Assembly (NCBI RefSeq): GCF_023343835.1
Contig: NC_064443.1
Location: forward strand, 2,790,001-2,854,000
Length of the DNA: 64,000 nucleotides
Source: Lagopus muta
Lineage: Eukaryota; Chordata; Aves; Galliformes; Phasianidae
Reading direction: 5' to 3'
Of this stretch, positions 27,301 through 42,300 are shown piece after piece (position 1 is the first letter of the stretch; each line of letters opens with the position of its first letter). Under the pieces are notes generated by a model, which made no database searches, was not told the origin of the DNA, and saw nothing but the letters and a program-made list of their open reading frames with translations. The translations under genes and the position numbers were made by a program.

Positions 27301-30300
27301 ATGTGCTCAATACCTTCTGAGCCACTCACATTACGTTCCTGCCCACCTTTGAATAGATGGTGACATTTATCCAGGCAAGGCGTCGGCTTAGGTGATTGAG
27401 TTTCTCAGAGAAGACCTTCTGGCTCTTCAGCAGCTCCTCATGGATGTCTCTCCTCTGAAAAGAGTGTGGAGATGTGAGGGCAGATATCACTTCCACTTAT
27501 ATTATCCTTTTTCAAAGCTGGACAAACAACAAAAAAGCAAATAGCACCCTGGGGCTAGCTAGGCAGAAGAGAAAGAGGTCAGCTCCCCTTCTGAGGAGGG
27601 AGTGGGAATCGGTGCTATAAAAAGCACTTACTGGCCTCAGTTGCAGCCCACAAGGCCTGATGCAGACACTGGTCCTGACAGCTCTAGGATCAACTGCTGT
27701 CAGGGGTATTTTTTTAATGCATCACCGGATACATTCTGTCTCCAGCAGCTGGAGAGGACATAAGTGTCCCAAGCTCACCACTGCAGGGTATTTACTACTT
27801 GTTTTTTTCTGAACTGTGCTTGTGAATGCCAGATCTAAGGAAAAGTCCCAGCAGCTCAGACAGAAGTGCAGTAGCTGTGAATTGGATTGGAAGCTGAAGT
27901 GGATTGGAAGGTCTCCTCTGGACAGGAAACCTTTTCAAATCCTAAGTCACAGCTGTGGGGTACCCCTAGTCCCAACTTCAGGAGAACGGATCTGAGCTGC
28001 CTGCAGCTCTTGAAGGTTTGCAAACTCTCACAGTGCCTGTGAGAAGTTGAAGCAGTTGCTTCAGTGCCTCTGTTTCTTGAAGCAGTGGTACAATTGGTTG
28101 GCACAGCATGAAATGTGGCTGCCAGCTCCAGGCACGAGTTACTACTCCAACAAAACATTTCCAGCTTCGCTGCTGGAAATCATGCACCGTGCTTCAAACT
28201 TTCTGCCAGGTACTGAGGAGCTTCCAGAGAAAGAAGCTGGATGTCCAGAAACACTTACTCTCTTTGGGCAGCGGCTGATTTTTTCCTCTGTGTCCTTCAG
28301 TGCCATAGCATACTCATTCACATCATCTGACACACCAACCATCTGAAAAGCAAGCAGATTCCAACAAAACATGAGGGCATTTATTTCCCCACACACAAAA
28401 GCATGCAATCTGATCCCCCGTGGGAGCTGGGAGAAGGAAAGAACACACAGTCTCTAAGCAAGCAGAAAACAGAGAGTCAGTACAGTAGAATGGGAGAATG
28501 GATGCCTGCAAAGCACGTGCTGCTTACCTTCCCAAGCTGCTGGTGGACACTGAGGTTGTACATCATCACTATCCCATCCAGGACTTCCAGGAGGGAGTTC
28601 TCTGTGATGGGCTGGTCTGGCTCCTCTGGAGGTCTCCCCAGTAAGAGACCCTCATTTCCATTGCTGCCTTCAACTGCAATCCATCCCCAAGACAGGAGAG
28701 AAGTTCTCAACAAGGCATTTTGGCACCACAGCTCCTGCCTGCGCCTCTCTCAAGCCAATGACCAGAACCCTGCAGTATATCTGCAACACACCACTCCCTC
28801 CCTAGACACACAAACACGCCGTCCCACCTCGCTGTGTGCATCAAGTTGACCTGCCAGATCTGCTCTAACAGACTGAAGCACATTTCAGAGACTTGCCTGG
28901 CCCCACCAAGGGAGCAACAACTACAGCGCTGCCTCCAAACTACCTTCCTGCCAAGTCATGCTATTCTTACAGGAGCCAAGGCAGCACCTCCTTGCATACA
29001 GAGTGCAAGAACATCAAGAGTGTTATGCTCAGGATAGCAAAGTGGTTAACTGTGGACTTTGTGGGTCTCAGCAGGCCCTGGGAAAGGGAAGGAGCAATGC
29101 TGGAAGTAAACAGATTGCTTTCCTCTCAAGAGCAGGGGGAGCTGAAGAGGCTGTTCTCCCAGGGACCAGCTGGGCCATGCTAGCATGCAGAAGTACTCAC
29201 TGTCCTCCTCTGTACGCTGTTCCACACTTAGAGTGCGTACTTTGACCTTCTCAAGGGTACCAAGAGGTCGCCGTGGGTTCATCAGGCTGACGGCCGCTGT
29301 GCTGAGGAAACGGTTGGCACGGCCCAGGGTGGGAGAGCTGAGCCAGCCAGGTCTGGCAAGAGCTCCACCAATGGCTAGGGTGGCAGAGGGACGCTGAGAC
29401 TGAGAAGAAATTAAGGGAGAAAACGTTCTAGCTGTTATGCTGCTTGCTAATGCTCCTTTTTTTCCCTGCAGGGATTTTGGTACAGATGCACAAGGGCTAC
29501 TGGAAAGGGAGATGATGCTCAGTTAGCTGATGTGTGTTCCTTCATCTGGGGCACGTGTCAGGCACAAGCAGCAGATCTGCACAGCAAGAAGCTGCTGTGC
29601 CTACAGCTGCCATGCCCTCCTTTAAAAGTAAGCATCAAGAGTTTTCACAGAGGAGAGGGCCACATTCACATCAAGGGATAGGTACAGTGCAGAGAAAATT
29701 TGGCTGCTCAGACTTGGTGCACCTAGGTCCTTGGTGATCTGCCACAAGTTGTTAACCTGGCTGCCCACAGGCTGGTTACAGTCCTGGACCAGACACTGCT
29801 TTCCCCCTAAACAAGCTAGAGGTTAAGCTTGCTGCCCAGCACCAGTGGCTCACCTGTGCTGCTGATGTTGCTGATTCCTCATCTTCATCCAGATCATCCA
29901 TAGTCACTGCCTGCAGCTCCGCAGGGTCAATTAGGACATTGGCTTTTGCAGCCAGGTCATCTGCAAAGAGCACACCAGAGCAGCTGTGAATGCACAAGTT
30001 ACCTGTCATAGCCCTAGGTTCATTCTCTTTCCTGCTCCTCAGCAGTAGAGAAGCAGCCAGCGAGGTTGGATGCTGCATCAGAACAGACTCACTTCCCCCC
30101 AGCTCACCTCTCCCTACAGAGTGGATACCAAACAATGACAGATATTGCTCCTTTCTGTTCCTATCCCTACCAGCAACAAACAGAACAAACAAAGAACCAG
30201 GAGGCAATGAACAGGGCCAGAGACAGGGAAGTTATTTCAGGGCCTGAGACCAGCTGCTGAGCCTCCAATCCTCCAATCTGCTGCCCCATGATTATGTCCC

Positions 30301-33300
30301 CAGATCACTAAGACTGCAGGTCCCTTCACAGCCCAGAGGAAGGCTGTCAGATGGCTATGCTGTACAAAGCCTGAACATGCTTTCTTGTCCATAGTCCTGG
30401 GTTTAAAGTGGTCCAGAAAGAACCTGGGGCTGTTGCTACTGCTTGCCTGGAGTGGTACAGCAAGTCAAACCTGGGTATCTCTTATACCCAGCTGTGTAGA
30501 AGTGTGCAGGCTTTGACACAGCCCTTGGCTGTGATGCAGCCAGAGCACTTCCCCAGCAGGTATTCCAAGGCTCCCTTCCTGCCATAGGCAAAAGCGGAAT
30601 CCTTGTGGGACTGCCTGAGTTGGACTCCCATCTTACATCTGCAGATCTGGCATGTTGTACAGCTGCAGCAAGGGGAGCTGGAGTGAGAGATTCACCAGGG
30701 CAAATGGCAAAGCTAATACCAGGGTACCCTGATACAGAGAGGGAATGATACTCTGCTCAGCACCTCTCCACTGTCCCCACCGTCCACCATAATGAGTTTG
30801 GGGCAGAGAATAAAAGCACATCAAGAAAATCAGGACAGGAGTTCAGAAAAAAAGTTTCCAACTGACCACTCAGAATGGAGCCTGCAATTAGGAGAAGACA
30901 AATTAGTGTCCAAATCACAGATATAAAAAGCTGTTAACTTAAAGGACACTCCACCCCAGAGGGATGCTGCCTTCTCTAGAGTAACTTGCATCACATCAAA
31001 ATTCAAGTCTCCTCTCCTTACATTTAATCACATGTCATTACCCACAGCTTCCTCCTTGGGATATCTCCTTGGTGAACTTCAGCCAGGACCTGTGGTAAAG
31101 CTTCTGGAAGTCAGAGCACTTACCTTTCAGAGTCTTCTTGAGGTGAGACAGAAGACCTCCGAGTCGCTGAAGGTCAAAATAATCCACCTTCCCATTATAG
31201 AAAAGTTGGGGAGGGACATATGCCTCTGAAGTAGATAAGGAAACTTGTTTGTCCCATCAGATCCATACACAGGACCCCCACATGTACATTAACACCAACA
31301 GGTAAGTCCTAAGACAGAGCCCAGCGCCCAGGCTGGTGCTGCACCAAGTGACTGCTTCTGTTGTTCCAAGAACACAAGCCATAGAGGTAGAGGTAACTTC
31401 CATAACAAAGCAAGCACTGGATGCACATCAAAGCAGGAGGCAACAAGGCTTCCAGCCCTTCATCCCGCCCAGTCCCAGTCCCTGGGGAAAACCAGATCCT
31501 TTGTAAACTCTCTAGCTCTCACCTATCTACTCTAACCTGAGCTGGAGTCCATTACATCCCACAGGGTACTGTAAGGCACTCAGTGAATCTGAAGAAAGAG
31601 TAAGCCAAAAGTAAGCAAAGAGATAGATAAAGCTGGGATTAAGAGTGGGAAAGCAATGGCCATTGATTTGGTTTCTCCTTAATCCCACAGAAATCCCTGT
31701 GAAAACTGGCAAATACATTTCCCTGTACTTTAACTATCAGATCACAATATAGATATTCTTTTGCAAGTCTCAAATTGTCCAGAATAGGTCTGGGTGTTAA
31801 TGGGATTAGATCTGCACATAGGAATTTCCCAGCATCTACAGGCTCAGGGCAGAGAAGGCATCAGCACCCATGAGAAACACAAAGCTTTCAGCATCCTGGA
31901 GAGCAGTGCCAGGAAACAAACCCTGTCCCAAACACAGAAGTGTCCTGCTAGCTTCTCCTCCAGGCCTTACCTTCACTGCTCAGCGCAGCAGGTGCCTTTG
32001 CCTTGTGGCCATCCCAGAAGAAACGCAGGGCAGCAATGAGCCGGTGCAGGAAGCACACCATGTACTCTGGTGGGCACAACACAGTCAAGTTCTAGGGCAA
32101 CAATGAGAGTTCAGCCATTAGGGCAGTTGTGAAGGTGCTTCTTAGTTGTGGTGGCCACGTGGGCCAGGCAGAAACTTCCTGTTCCCAGTCCTGCTGAAAG
32201 CGCATGCACCCGTTTCCAAAAGCACCTCTGGTTTCCAGCTCCGGGATGGAGCCCAGTGCTGATGGCACCTAGCTGCTTCCGCCTCTGGAAAACCCCTGGC
32301 CCTACAGTAACAAGCTGGTGTGATGGGAGGATGGATACCACGTGCTCTGCCTCTGAAGGTGGGCTGCTTGTTAACGCAGAGAGGCTGGTGAGGAAAGGGC
32401 TTCCTGCAATAATAATAACATCCCCACCTTCCTTAGCTGCAGGCCATCAGTCTGAGCCAAGGCCAGAAGAGCGGTCCTCACCCAGGTGGTGAAGAGGATG
32501 CTCTGTCTAGGTATCAATTGCTCATCTGCTGGAAGCAGCTCAGCCAAAAGGGCAAGAGCTCCCACCCCAAAGGTACCAGAGAGCTCTTCAGGTGAGGCCT
32601 GTGGGAAGGCTGTCCCTCTGACTTACCCCTCTATTGCTAGCATTTTCCTGAAGAAACTTGCGGAATTTGTTCAGGAAGATGTATCTGGATGCTTCCCCCT
32701 GGCAGGAGGAAAAGCAGGTGGTGAACTCACAGGGAAAGGAACTCCCAGAGAAAGGCATTAACTGTCCATCTCTGTCATGTTTGCTCAGGGACGCATCTGG
32801 GCTTCAGGCACGTAAGGTAGAGGGGCTCCGTATATTTTTCCATATTAATTAGGCAGATCTGCAGCATTACACTACATCAGTAGGTACCCAGAACATCTGC
32901 AACAAGGTCTGGGCCTGCAGCAATGCCTGAGTCCTCGTGGGGTCCAAAGCTGCCGAGAAACAGAGCTGTATATGCTTGGGAGCTACATTCAGCAAGAGAA
33001 AGCAGTTGACCCAGCTACCACCATTGCTGGAGCACCCATGAGCAGCCTGTGGGCCACTGCTCTGCAGTGTTGTGTCTTCTGAGGCCCATACTGGGATGCT
33101 CTGATGACAGCCAGAAGATGCACAGCTTTATGCAGCTGAACATCTTCCACCTGCTCTGTAGAGGCACACGCTCACACCCCTGCCATTCCTTTTCTCTCTG
33201 GAATTAGTATTAATTGTGAGGGTAGAATGCACTGCAGTCAGACTGTGTCTGCCTAGTTCAACAGAAACACAAGGCTGGCTCAGGTGCAGCTCATGTCATC

Positions 33301-36300
33301 ACTCAACACTGGCAAAGCATCTGAGACTATCTATGATTCTGTGATTCCATGATACCCCTTTAAACAGAGCCCAAAAACTGTTTCTGCAGTTCAGCCTGCC
33401 TTACTAGATCAATTAGTGAACTGCTTCTGAGGACAGAACGTCTCCACAGCTGCACTTCTGTACCTTACAAGTCCTGGGATGCAGAGATAATGTAGCAAAA
33501 AATCCAGAATGCTTACCCCTCCTCTGTCCTTGTTGTTCAGCAGCAGCTTCAGAATTTGAACCTGGAGACCTTCCACCACTAAAACAGGGACACAGCAGTT
33601 TGCTACTGGACAGTAACAACTGGAAAGCAACTGCCCGTGCTAACTCCACCAGTGCCATCAGGAGAAAGACCACCACCCCAGCACAAAGAACCAGGTCCAG
33701 CAGAATGCTAGCCCCATCACTGGGATAATTTTCTCCTTCTCCACCCAGCAATAAATCCATCCCCAGCTGATAAATAATGCCCCTAAAGGTGGGTTTTGCT
33801 TTGCTCACAATGCCTGGCAGAGTGCTGCATATGTGGGCAGTGGGGACCCAACACTTGAACCCATCCACCAGGTGACAGTGGCCATGGCTGGCCTCTGCCT
33901 CTGCAGTGCAGCCTTTGTGATGGGAACACAGCTGCATGTCAGGTCTGGAAGGCGATTTGGAAACAGCTCATGGGTTGATCTCTCTGGCTGCACACAAAGA
34001 ATGGGATCTTGGCAATCTCTCTCCTTCCTCACAGACCTTCAATGCGCTTCTTGAGCCGCTGGCAGCCTCTTTCATACGCCCGCCGCCTCAGTCTTTCCTC
34101 AGCACTCTCCTCCTTCACCTCCTTACTCTCCTTGCCCTGGTTGAGGAACAGGCAGAGATTAGGAGGAGTACATAGCACGGGGCAGCATCCTGCCAAAGCA
34201 GAAGAAACTCACTGAAACTTCTTCTAAGAACACACAAGCCTATCTGCAACTTCTTTGACTCTGTGAGGTCCCCTTCCAAATCTGATGCCATGGAAAACTG
34301 TCACCTCCCCAGCCCTGAGACACACACCCTAACAGGAGACGACAGGGCAGCAGAGGGGCACAGCTTCCACACAGCTCTGCTGAGTTTCCCCTTGTTAAAG
34401 GGCCCACAGACTACCGAGATCCTTTGGTCTCCTTAGCAGATGTGCCCCACTCACCTCCTTGGTGAAGCGGTTTGGCCACCACGTGGTGGGAATGAGCTCC
34501 TGCAAACCAGCCTCCTCCACACGCAGCGGGCTCTTAATGTAGAAGAACACAACTGAACGGAGCACATCAAAGCTGCAGCAAAGTTAAAGGAAGCACAAGA
34601 AGCTGTGGCAGAGAAGGGATGGGGTTTGTTTTCAGAGCTGTAGTAAGAGACCCCTCTCCAAAACCACTCAAAGCTCTGCCAAATCCAGAGCCTCCTTCTC
34701 CTGGGAGAAGCCTCTTGCACTCAGCACAGGAGCAGCCCAAATGCTGGCACGGCAGTTAGTCAGCTCTGAAAGGAGTTAGAGCAGTGGTCTGCCCTAATGC
34801 CTAAGGACATCAGAGAAGTGGGTCAGGTACAAATAAAGATGTGACCCTCATGGCACTGCTTCCTGCTCCTCAAAGCAGGACTTTGCAGAGAATGGTGTCA
34901 GGCAAACTGAGGAGACTTGAGAAATGAGAAACGACCTCTCAAAGATGGGGTGGCTTCTGCCTCCTGGGCTCTGCTAATCCTTGCAGTCTCCTTGGCTGCA
35001 TTATTGAGGGCAGGGAGAACAGAGGACTGAGGAGGCACAAAGGATACAGAACATTGCTGAGGAGATATTTCCTGGATTTCTCATGCTTCAAGACTGCAAT
35101 GGTGAGCCGGAGGTAGTGAATCTAGGAAACGAGAAGCAAAACTGACTCATCTACAGAGGTACAGTGGGACAGAACTGCCACTGCTAGACCAAATAACTGC
35201 AGATAATCCAAAACATTAGAGACCTTTGGACAAGGGAACATAACAGAAGCTGGCTAGTCACAGATTCCTGGAGACTCAGAAGTGCAACTCACTTGTAATC
35301 CTAGGTCTGGGATGATAGGAGAGAACCTGTAGGCCCGCAGCAGGGACATCAGTAGCTGCTTGAGGCACTCGTGCACTTCATATTCCTAGAAAACAAGAAA
35401 CAACAGCAATGGGATGATGTCAGGAACAGCTATTGTTCCCACAGTGCAGCTTTGGAAGGATGCAGCATTTAATTCTGTATTGAAAACACAGGCACTCTGA
35501 ACCCACAGCATTTGCTCACCTTACTCAACAGGGGAGTGTGAGCAGTGGTTGCTGCTACCACTTTACTACAGGGGAATAAGCTTCTGTGCAAGTAAAACCA
35601 ACCCAGTGGACAAGCCAAAGTCCCAGGTCCTATTTGGCTGAGCTGAGTCACCCCTCCCCACAGCCCCCAAACCTCAGCCCTGGCAGAATCAATCCAGAAG
35701 GGAAAGACAAGTTACTCTTGTTAAATGTGATGGTGGAGGAACTGCTTTGTTGAGTCCAACTGACAGCCAACCAGTGGGACAAATGCTGTCTCTTCTACAA
35801 TCTTGGCACCCCCACCAGCAAGCAGATTTGGCTTCACTTGGTCAGCAAGATAATCTCAGGAAGAAGAGTGTCTACCGCAAAACGGGATCTCGTCACCAGG
35901 AAGGCAGAGAAGTTGATCACTACCAGCATGTTCCAGTGCGTGCTCCTATTCTAAGCACCTCACAGCACTCTAACAACTCACCTCCATGAGAAGCCACATG
36001 AGATCCAGCAGCTGCTGAATAAGGGGATGGGCCTCCACTGCCCCTCCTCGCTCCAGGATGCTCAACAGGAAGGTCATGAGCACATCTTCCACCAGGTACA
36101 CCTTGCACTGCAGGAAGACAGGCAAGTCAACAGCCTTCCAAGGCAGAATCACTTCCCAGCAAAGACTGAAGCTTGATTTACATCCCTTTGCATGAAACCA
36201 GATACCTACATAAGCTTGCAATGAGCAGGCAAAACTCACCATAAGAGGGGAGAAATAATTGAAGATGTGGGCCAATGTAATCAGCACTGTGGGTTCTCCC

Positions 36301-39300
36301 TGCAGCTGCCACATGGATGCATCCTTCTCCACCAGCTTCCCCTCCTGCAATGACAAACCCAGAAAAACACAGCTTGGTGCCTGCCCAGTCCACCTCTGCA
36401 CTGAGTGTACCAGGGGCCTGGAGCAGCCACTGCTTGCTAGAATTGGGCTAAAAAGCTTGAATGTGGCAATTTAGGAGGCAGAGCAGCAGCCACGACCATG
36501 CCACCATAGAGCTGTAGTGCTGTCCACATGTCACTATCAGTCACATGCGTGCACCTTGACAATCTGTTTTTCCAAATGAAAGCTCGTTTTCTGAGTGCAC
36601 GTCATTACTTGCAAATGGGAATCTCTGCAGAGGAGGTCAACAAGTGAACGGGGCTTCCAAGTAAACTGAGACTATAGCAGAGAGCATTCCCCGTGCTTTG
36701 GGCATGAACAGAACACCTCTCACCCTCGAGGAAAAAAAGACTGGTTTGTACTGAACGTGGGTACAACCAAAACAGTTCTCATGGCAGAGAGCGTGACCCC
36801 ATCATTGCACCAGGACATCAGGAGAATGTCCTGCAAACCATTCTCTTTCCAGGCTGCAAAACCAAGTGCAGTAATTCTGAACCCAACAAACATCATCTCT
36901 TGGAAGGAAACTTTGTGGGACTGAGGGCAACAAGGCCAAGTACGATCTAACTGAAGCCTTAGGGTGGAACTATTAGGAATCCCATTTTGCAAATCAAAGA
37001 CCAGAGATGTTATGCCCCCATGTAAAAGCATGTAGGTGTCAGGAAAAATCTGAGCACGTTCATAGTGCAGAACCACATCTCCTGGCATGATGTCCCAGAG
37101 CCACCCAGCAACATCACCTACCGTCACATCGATCCCGATATGGATCACATTCTTCAGGAAGCCCAGCAGCCTGCGAGCCTTCACGAGGTCTGCAACAGGA
37201 GGGTCTTGCAAGGGGCGGTAGCCTTCCACTGGATAAGTGGGCAAGTGTTAAGGTAAAATGCAATCAGATTCGTTCAGGACTTCTTTATCTGAGCAAAGTG
37301 TGTTTTATGGTATGCACGCCTACGTCAGAGTTCAAGGCAAAGTGCACTTCTGAGTGCACAAGCTATGAGATCTTCCCCTCGACACTGTGGGTACCAAATA
37401 CTTCCCTCACTGCTTCTGATCAGAAAGGAGCCTCCATGACAGCTATCAAGGGGCACATTCAGGACTGCTGCAGGTCTCAGCTTTCATGCAGAAAGGCAGC
37501 ATGCAACGCTTCTGCTATGCTAGCGGTCCTGCACGGCTGAGAGATTGAACAGACCCAAAGCCAAGAGGTTCAGAAGCACAGAAGGGTTTCCAGGTCTGGA
37601 AAGTGACATTTTCTATGATCTGAATGCCTGGAAACAGGCAGCTCCTGGCTTGAAGCATTAGCTGTTGATTCAGAGCTTAAAGTAAACTCAATTTCAGCAA
37701 CTGCTAGTGCCAGCAAAGGTGACTGTGGGCCCTGCAGCTGTGGTCCAGCTGAGGGATGTCTGCTTCTTCTCTCCTTGATCCTGCTCTGAGCAGAAGTGCT
37801 AAGAGAAGAAAGTGAACTGCACTCAGACAGAGATACTCCACAGCCTCCATAGATGGTCTCAGGGCAGGCTCTTCTCCCTTCAGATCTCCTCTCCCCACAA
37901 CCAAAGGATATCGAAGTGGACGGCTTCCAAAGTTAAAAGCAACAGACTCTTTGAACGAGAGACTGATGGCAGGGAAGTAAGCCATTCCAGCACCTCTCGT
38001 GATGTTATCAAAAGCAGTTCCTAGAGAGATGCCGTTTCTGAAAGAAGAAAAGCCCACAAGACTTTAGCCACAGTCAAAGGGTTTTGTGGTCCAGCAGGCA
38101 ATTCATGTGTCTGCACTCCCCTCTCAGCGACCTGCCAACACAGACATCACAGTCATTCCTACTTCTAAACACCTGTAACCTGGCAGATGTGCAAACACCA
38201 CAGTGCTGCTCAGCAACTACCCTGGGAATCACAGCCAAATTATCATCTGCATAGAATGGCATGGAAAGGCATTGGACTCAGCACAGTATGAAGAGCCCTG
38301 CTCAGCTCCAAGGGCAACCCAAATCCTTACAAGGTATGTGATTACCAGGACATTTTAAAGGCAGGTGGCACTTATGGCCTCATCCACTTGATGATAGCAA
38401 GCAATGCATAGCAATAGAAGGACAATGGTCTTAGTCCACTCTTCTCTGAAAGACGATGGCAGCATCTGACAGTTTTTCATTCCAGCTGACTTGTCTCAGG
38501 CTGTAGTTTCAGGCCTAGGAACAATTTGTACTCAGGCTGGCCATTGCTCATTGTCCAGTGGAGATGGAGGCTGGAGATTTATCACATTTATCACACTTCC
38601 CTCCAACTCTAGCACAGGCAATGTCAACACTTGCCATGAGAGCAACCAGTGGGGCTCAGCCAACTGTAGTATTAAGCATCCCAACACGTGCCTTCTCCTT
38701 CAAAATCCCAGCAAACTTTACAGCTATTTAGGAGCTTGAGCACTCTTCTAACAACTGCTCTCACCCAAATTTAGGAGACTCCAAAGCTCACTTAGATGGC
38801 TTCTCAAAACAAAGAAGAAAAGTAGAAGCTGGAGCTAACAAGGAACATAAAGGGGAGGAGGAAGAAAGAGGGATCAGCAACCTGCTGAGCAACGAGGAAA
38901 CATGTAGATTATATGCAGCCATTCACAGAACAGGGAACTGGGCAAAGATGCTTACAGGCAGAAAGCAATAGTGCCTTCCTCAAGGTCTATCAGACAGCTG
39001 ACGATGTCTCCTGCAGCCCAAGACTGCATTAAAAGGAGAAAAAAATATGTTAGACACGTACCCAGCAAGTTCCCACATCAGAAGAAGGACTGTAAGGCCA
39101 ATCAGTCCCTTATGATTCAGGGAAGAAGGAGTGGCAGCTCCTTCTGCCAGCAGCTCACACTGCATTTTCAGACACTTCTGGAAGCCTCTGGATGGGATTT
39201 TCTTTCTTCCTTTGAGCATTAGGAACACGCATAGGATCAGAATAATGCTTATCCCAACACTGCATCATCCTCTGATGCGTTACAAAGAACCAGAGCCTTT

Positions 39301-42300
39301 CAGACATCACCAGCAGCACCGTGCTGGGAATCAATCTGCTGGGCTGCCAAACAAAGCATCCACACAGGGTGCCCAGCACCCCTCAAGTACAAATCAGTGC
39401 TGGCACACAGCCTCCCCAGGAGCAGACTGAAGCTGGAAGCACAAATCAAATGTTTTCCACAGGGCCCAGCAGAATCCAGTCAGCAGGAGACACCTGCTTT
39501 CTTTTCCCTTCCCGGAAGGACAGTACTCACTTTGCCATAGTTGGTAGTGGTCACGTTCCACTTGCGCACCCTATTGCCATCATACGCATAGGAATCTGGA
39601 GTATCTCCAACTCCTTCCTGCATCACAGGATCAAAGAGGAGACTCAGATGTGGACAAGCACAAAGGATCCCTCTCATTGCAAAAGCAGCTTCAACGGGGA
39701 GACCGGCAGACAGGGAGCACAGCTGACAGCAGACATGATCTGCCCATGGCCTGCGATCTTTGTCTCCGTTCCCTACTAACATTTGGGTTAAAAAAAGAGC
39801 ACTGCTACATTACACCTCCAAATCACTGTCAAAGCAGCCCCCCAGGATGTTTGTCACCCTCCCTCTCAAGTGCTGCAGAGTGACAAGATAGAGAGACCCT
39901 GCAGATGGCAAACCTTCCCAGCACCAAACATCCCACCCAGTGCCTGACAAGAGCTGGCCTGGGCCTGCCTCCCCCAGGCAAAGAGGAGGAACACCGAGCA
40001 GCCGAGTTACACTACCTCCTGATTAAATCTGCAGTTGAGAGTACACCAGCCAATCTGCATGAGTCCCTGGGAGGAGATAAGCACCTCATAAATCCATTTC
40101 CCTGAAAAAAAAACAGAGAGACCACACAGTAAATCCGTGCCACTTGACTCACTGTTAGAGGAGTAGAATGTGATGCAGTTCCCATAGAAAATAACCTGGT
40201 GCACAAAGTGTATTTGCAACATCCCCAGGACTCCCCTCCCAGCTCTTGGACACCACACAATTCTCCACCCTCCTGACTTCCTGAAAAACCAGTGGGTGAA
40301 TTTGGGAAGACAGAGCTTTGGAACTGCAACACATGCAAGATTTCCTGTGCTCTCCATGCGTTCTTCCTGGGATCTTAACCAAAGCATCACCCACTTATCT
40401 TCTTACCTTTGTACACGCACGTTGTGGCCCTGATAGAGCCAAAGTTACTGTGGCCAATCACCTGGACCAATAAACAGAAGATTTTACAAAGTTAGGCAGT
40501 AAGGCCTCAAGCCCAAAGTGTAGTGAAGAATATCAGCTGGCGAACCAGCAGGAAACTGACAAAGGAGAAAGGAAAAAGTACAGCAGCACAGCCTGGCCTC
40601 AGCTTGTTCTCACTGTTAAACAACAGAACAAGAAAGGAAGGAAGAGGCAGCCACTGGAGGGAGGGACAGAAAAGTTTTTGCCATCCCCTCCTCTTGCTTA
40701 GCCAAGCTCTTCTGTGAGCCATTGGGCCAGCATAACACTTCCCCACCCTTGCAGCTCCACTCAGAGCCTCTAAGACTTGGGGGTACTGCTAGACCTTTTC
40801 CCAGGAGAGATCATTTCCTCCAGGACTCCTCAGCTTTTTGAGTACATTCCATTTAACAACACACTAGAAAGGCAGTGAAAGGGACCTGCCATGACAAACA
40901 AACCGAGAGCTTTTAGTCTCACAAGCCCATTTCCTGCAGCAGCCAGCATCACACTCACCCCAAGTAAGTCATCATCAACCAGCAGGAGCCCCTCAAAGCC
41001 ACTCGTGTGGTCCAGCACCACAGTAGAGGGACCGAGCCGGCCCTCTGTCAACTGATCTGAAACAGAGAGTTGCAGATAACTTGTTAGAAAAAGATGTGCA
41101 GGATTTAAAGGTAGCTCTGAAGAGTTGCCAGATAGACTGCAATGGTACCTGAATTCTGCACTCAGTGTTACACACATCAGACCGTGAGAACTTCAGGAAA
41201 GAACTTCAGGACACCCATGAGATCTAAAAGGAAGCTTGCACAGCAACAGCCTAGGCCTGAGCTAAGCAGCAGTCAGGTCATAAATGATAAAGGCTTCATA
41301 TATGAAGCCTTCACGTCATCTGAAAGTTTTATCTCTGCAAAGTTCAAAGGTCAAACTCTGAGCCAAACGTTTGGCCAGCGTATCACATAACTGAGGGCAA
41401 GCTCTGACTGTGGTCTGCAAGAAAAATGCTTTGTAGGAGAAGAGCCAGGATGCATCCTGCCACTTCCTACCTCGTTCAGGGAAACAGATGCTAGCAAGAA
41501 CAGAGGCAACAGGCTGAGGCCCTAACCAGACACCCACAGCAGAGACCCATGGACAGAAATCATCTGCAGGCCTCTATGATTTCCAGTGAGGACAGCACTC
41601 CTCACAGCTGGTCATGGCAATGGCTCTGCACGTTGCTGTCATTGAAATATATCCAACTACTGCTCCAAAGCTGCTTTTTCAGGCATTGCCACCTGGAAAC
41701 TGGCCTCCTCCATCAACAAGCAGACCTGCTTGAGGGCTGTCTGATGGGCTGCTAGCAGGCAGGATGAACAGGGACAATAAATTAGAGCACAAGATGGCAG
41801 AAAACTGCTTACTCAGGGAACTGTGTTGCATGACATTACTTGTCCCCCCCAGTCAGACAGCACAAACACAGACTGCAGGCATCCTGTGCCTCCTACCTTG
41901 GCTGTCTTCAGAGCCATTCTCCTCTGCTAGCAACCGGTCGAGGTGCTCCTGCAGGTTCTGGAACGTCAGGTGCTTTCTAGGGAATAAACACACACAGGAG
42001 CACTTCAGAAAGCTCTGCCTTCAAGTTTTAAAGCGTTTCAGTCCGGACACGTGTCAGCATGGGGTCGTGTTGACACACGAACCAGGAAGCTCTGTCGATC
42101 TGAGTTTCTTGTCATGGATCTGAGGAATTTGCTGACCAGCATCCCGGTGCGATGGACGAACCAAGAACCAAACAGGTGCGAACAAATGAAGCAGTTAACA
42201 GAGGATCCTTCAGTCTTCAGCCTGCTAAGGAGTATTTTGCCAGCCTGTACTTGCAATAAGTAAAGGCTGGGGCATTGCTGAGGCTGGCATCATACAAACA

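Noticed and set aside
37861-37911. Conventional GT donors (GTTGTG, GTGGGG) for RNF123 exon 10
   Set aside because: Both put exon 11 out of frame; the AT-AC U12 sites restore the known protein exactly.
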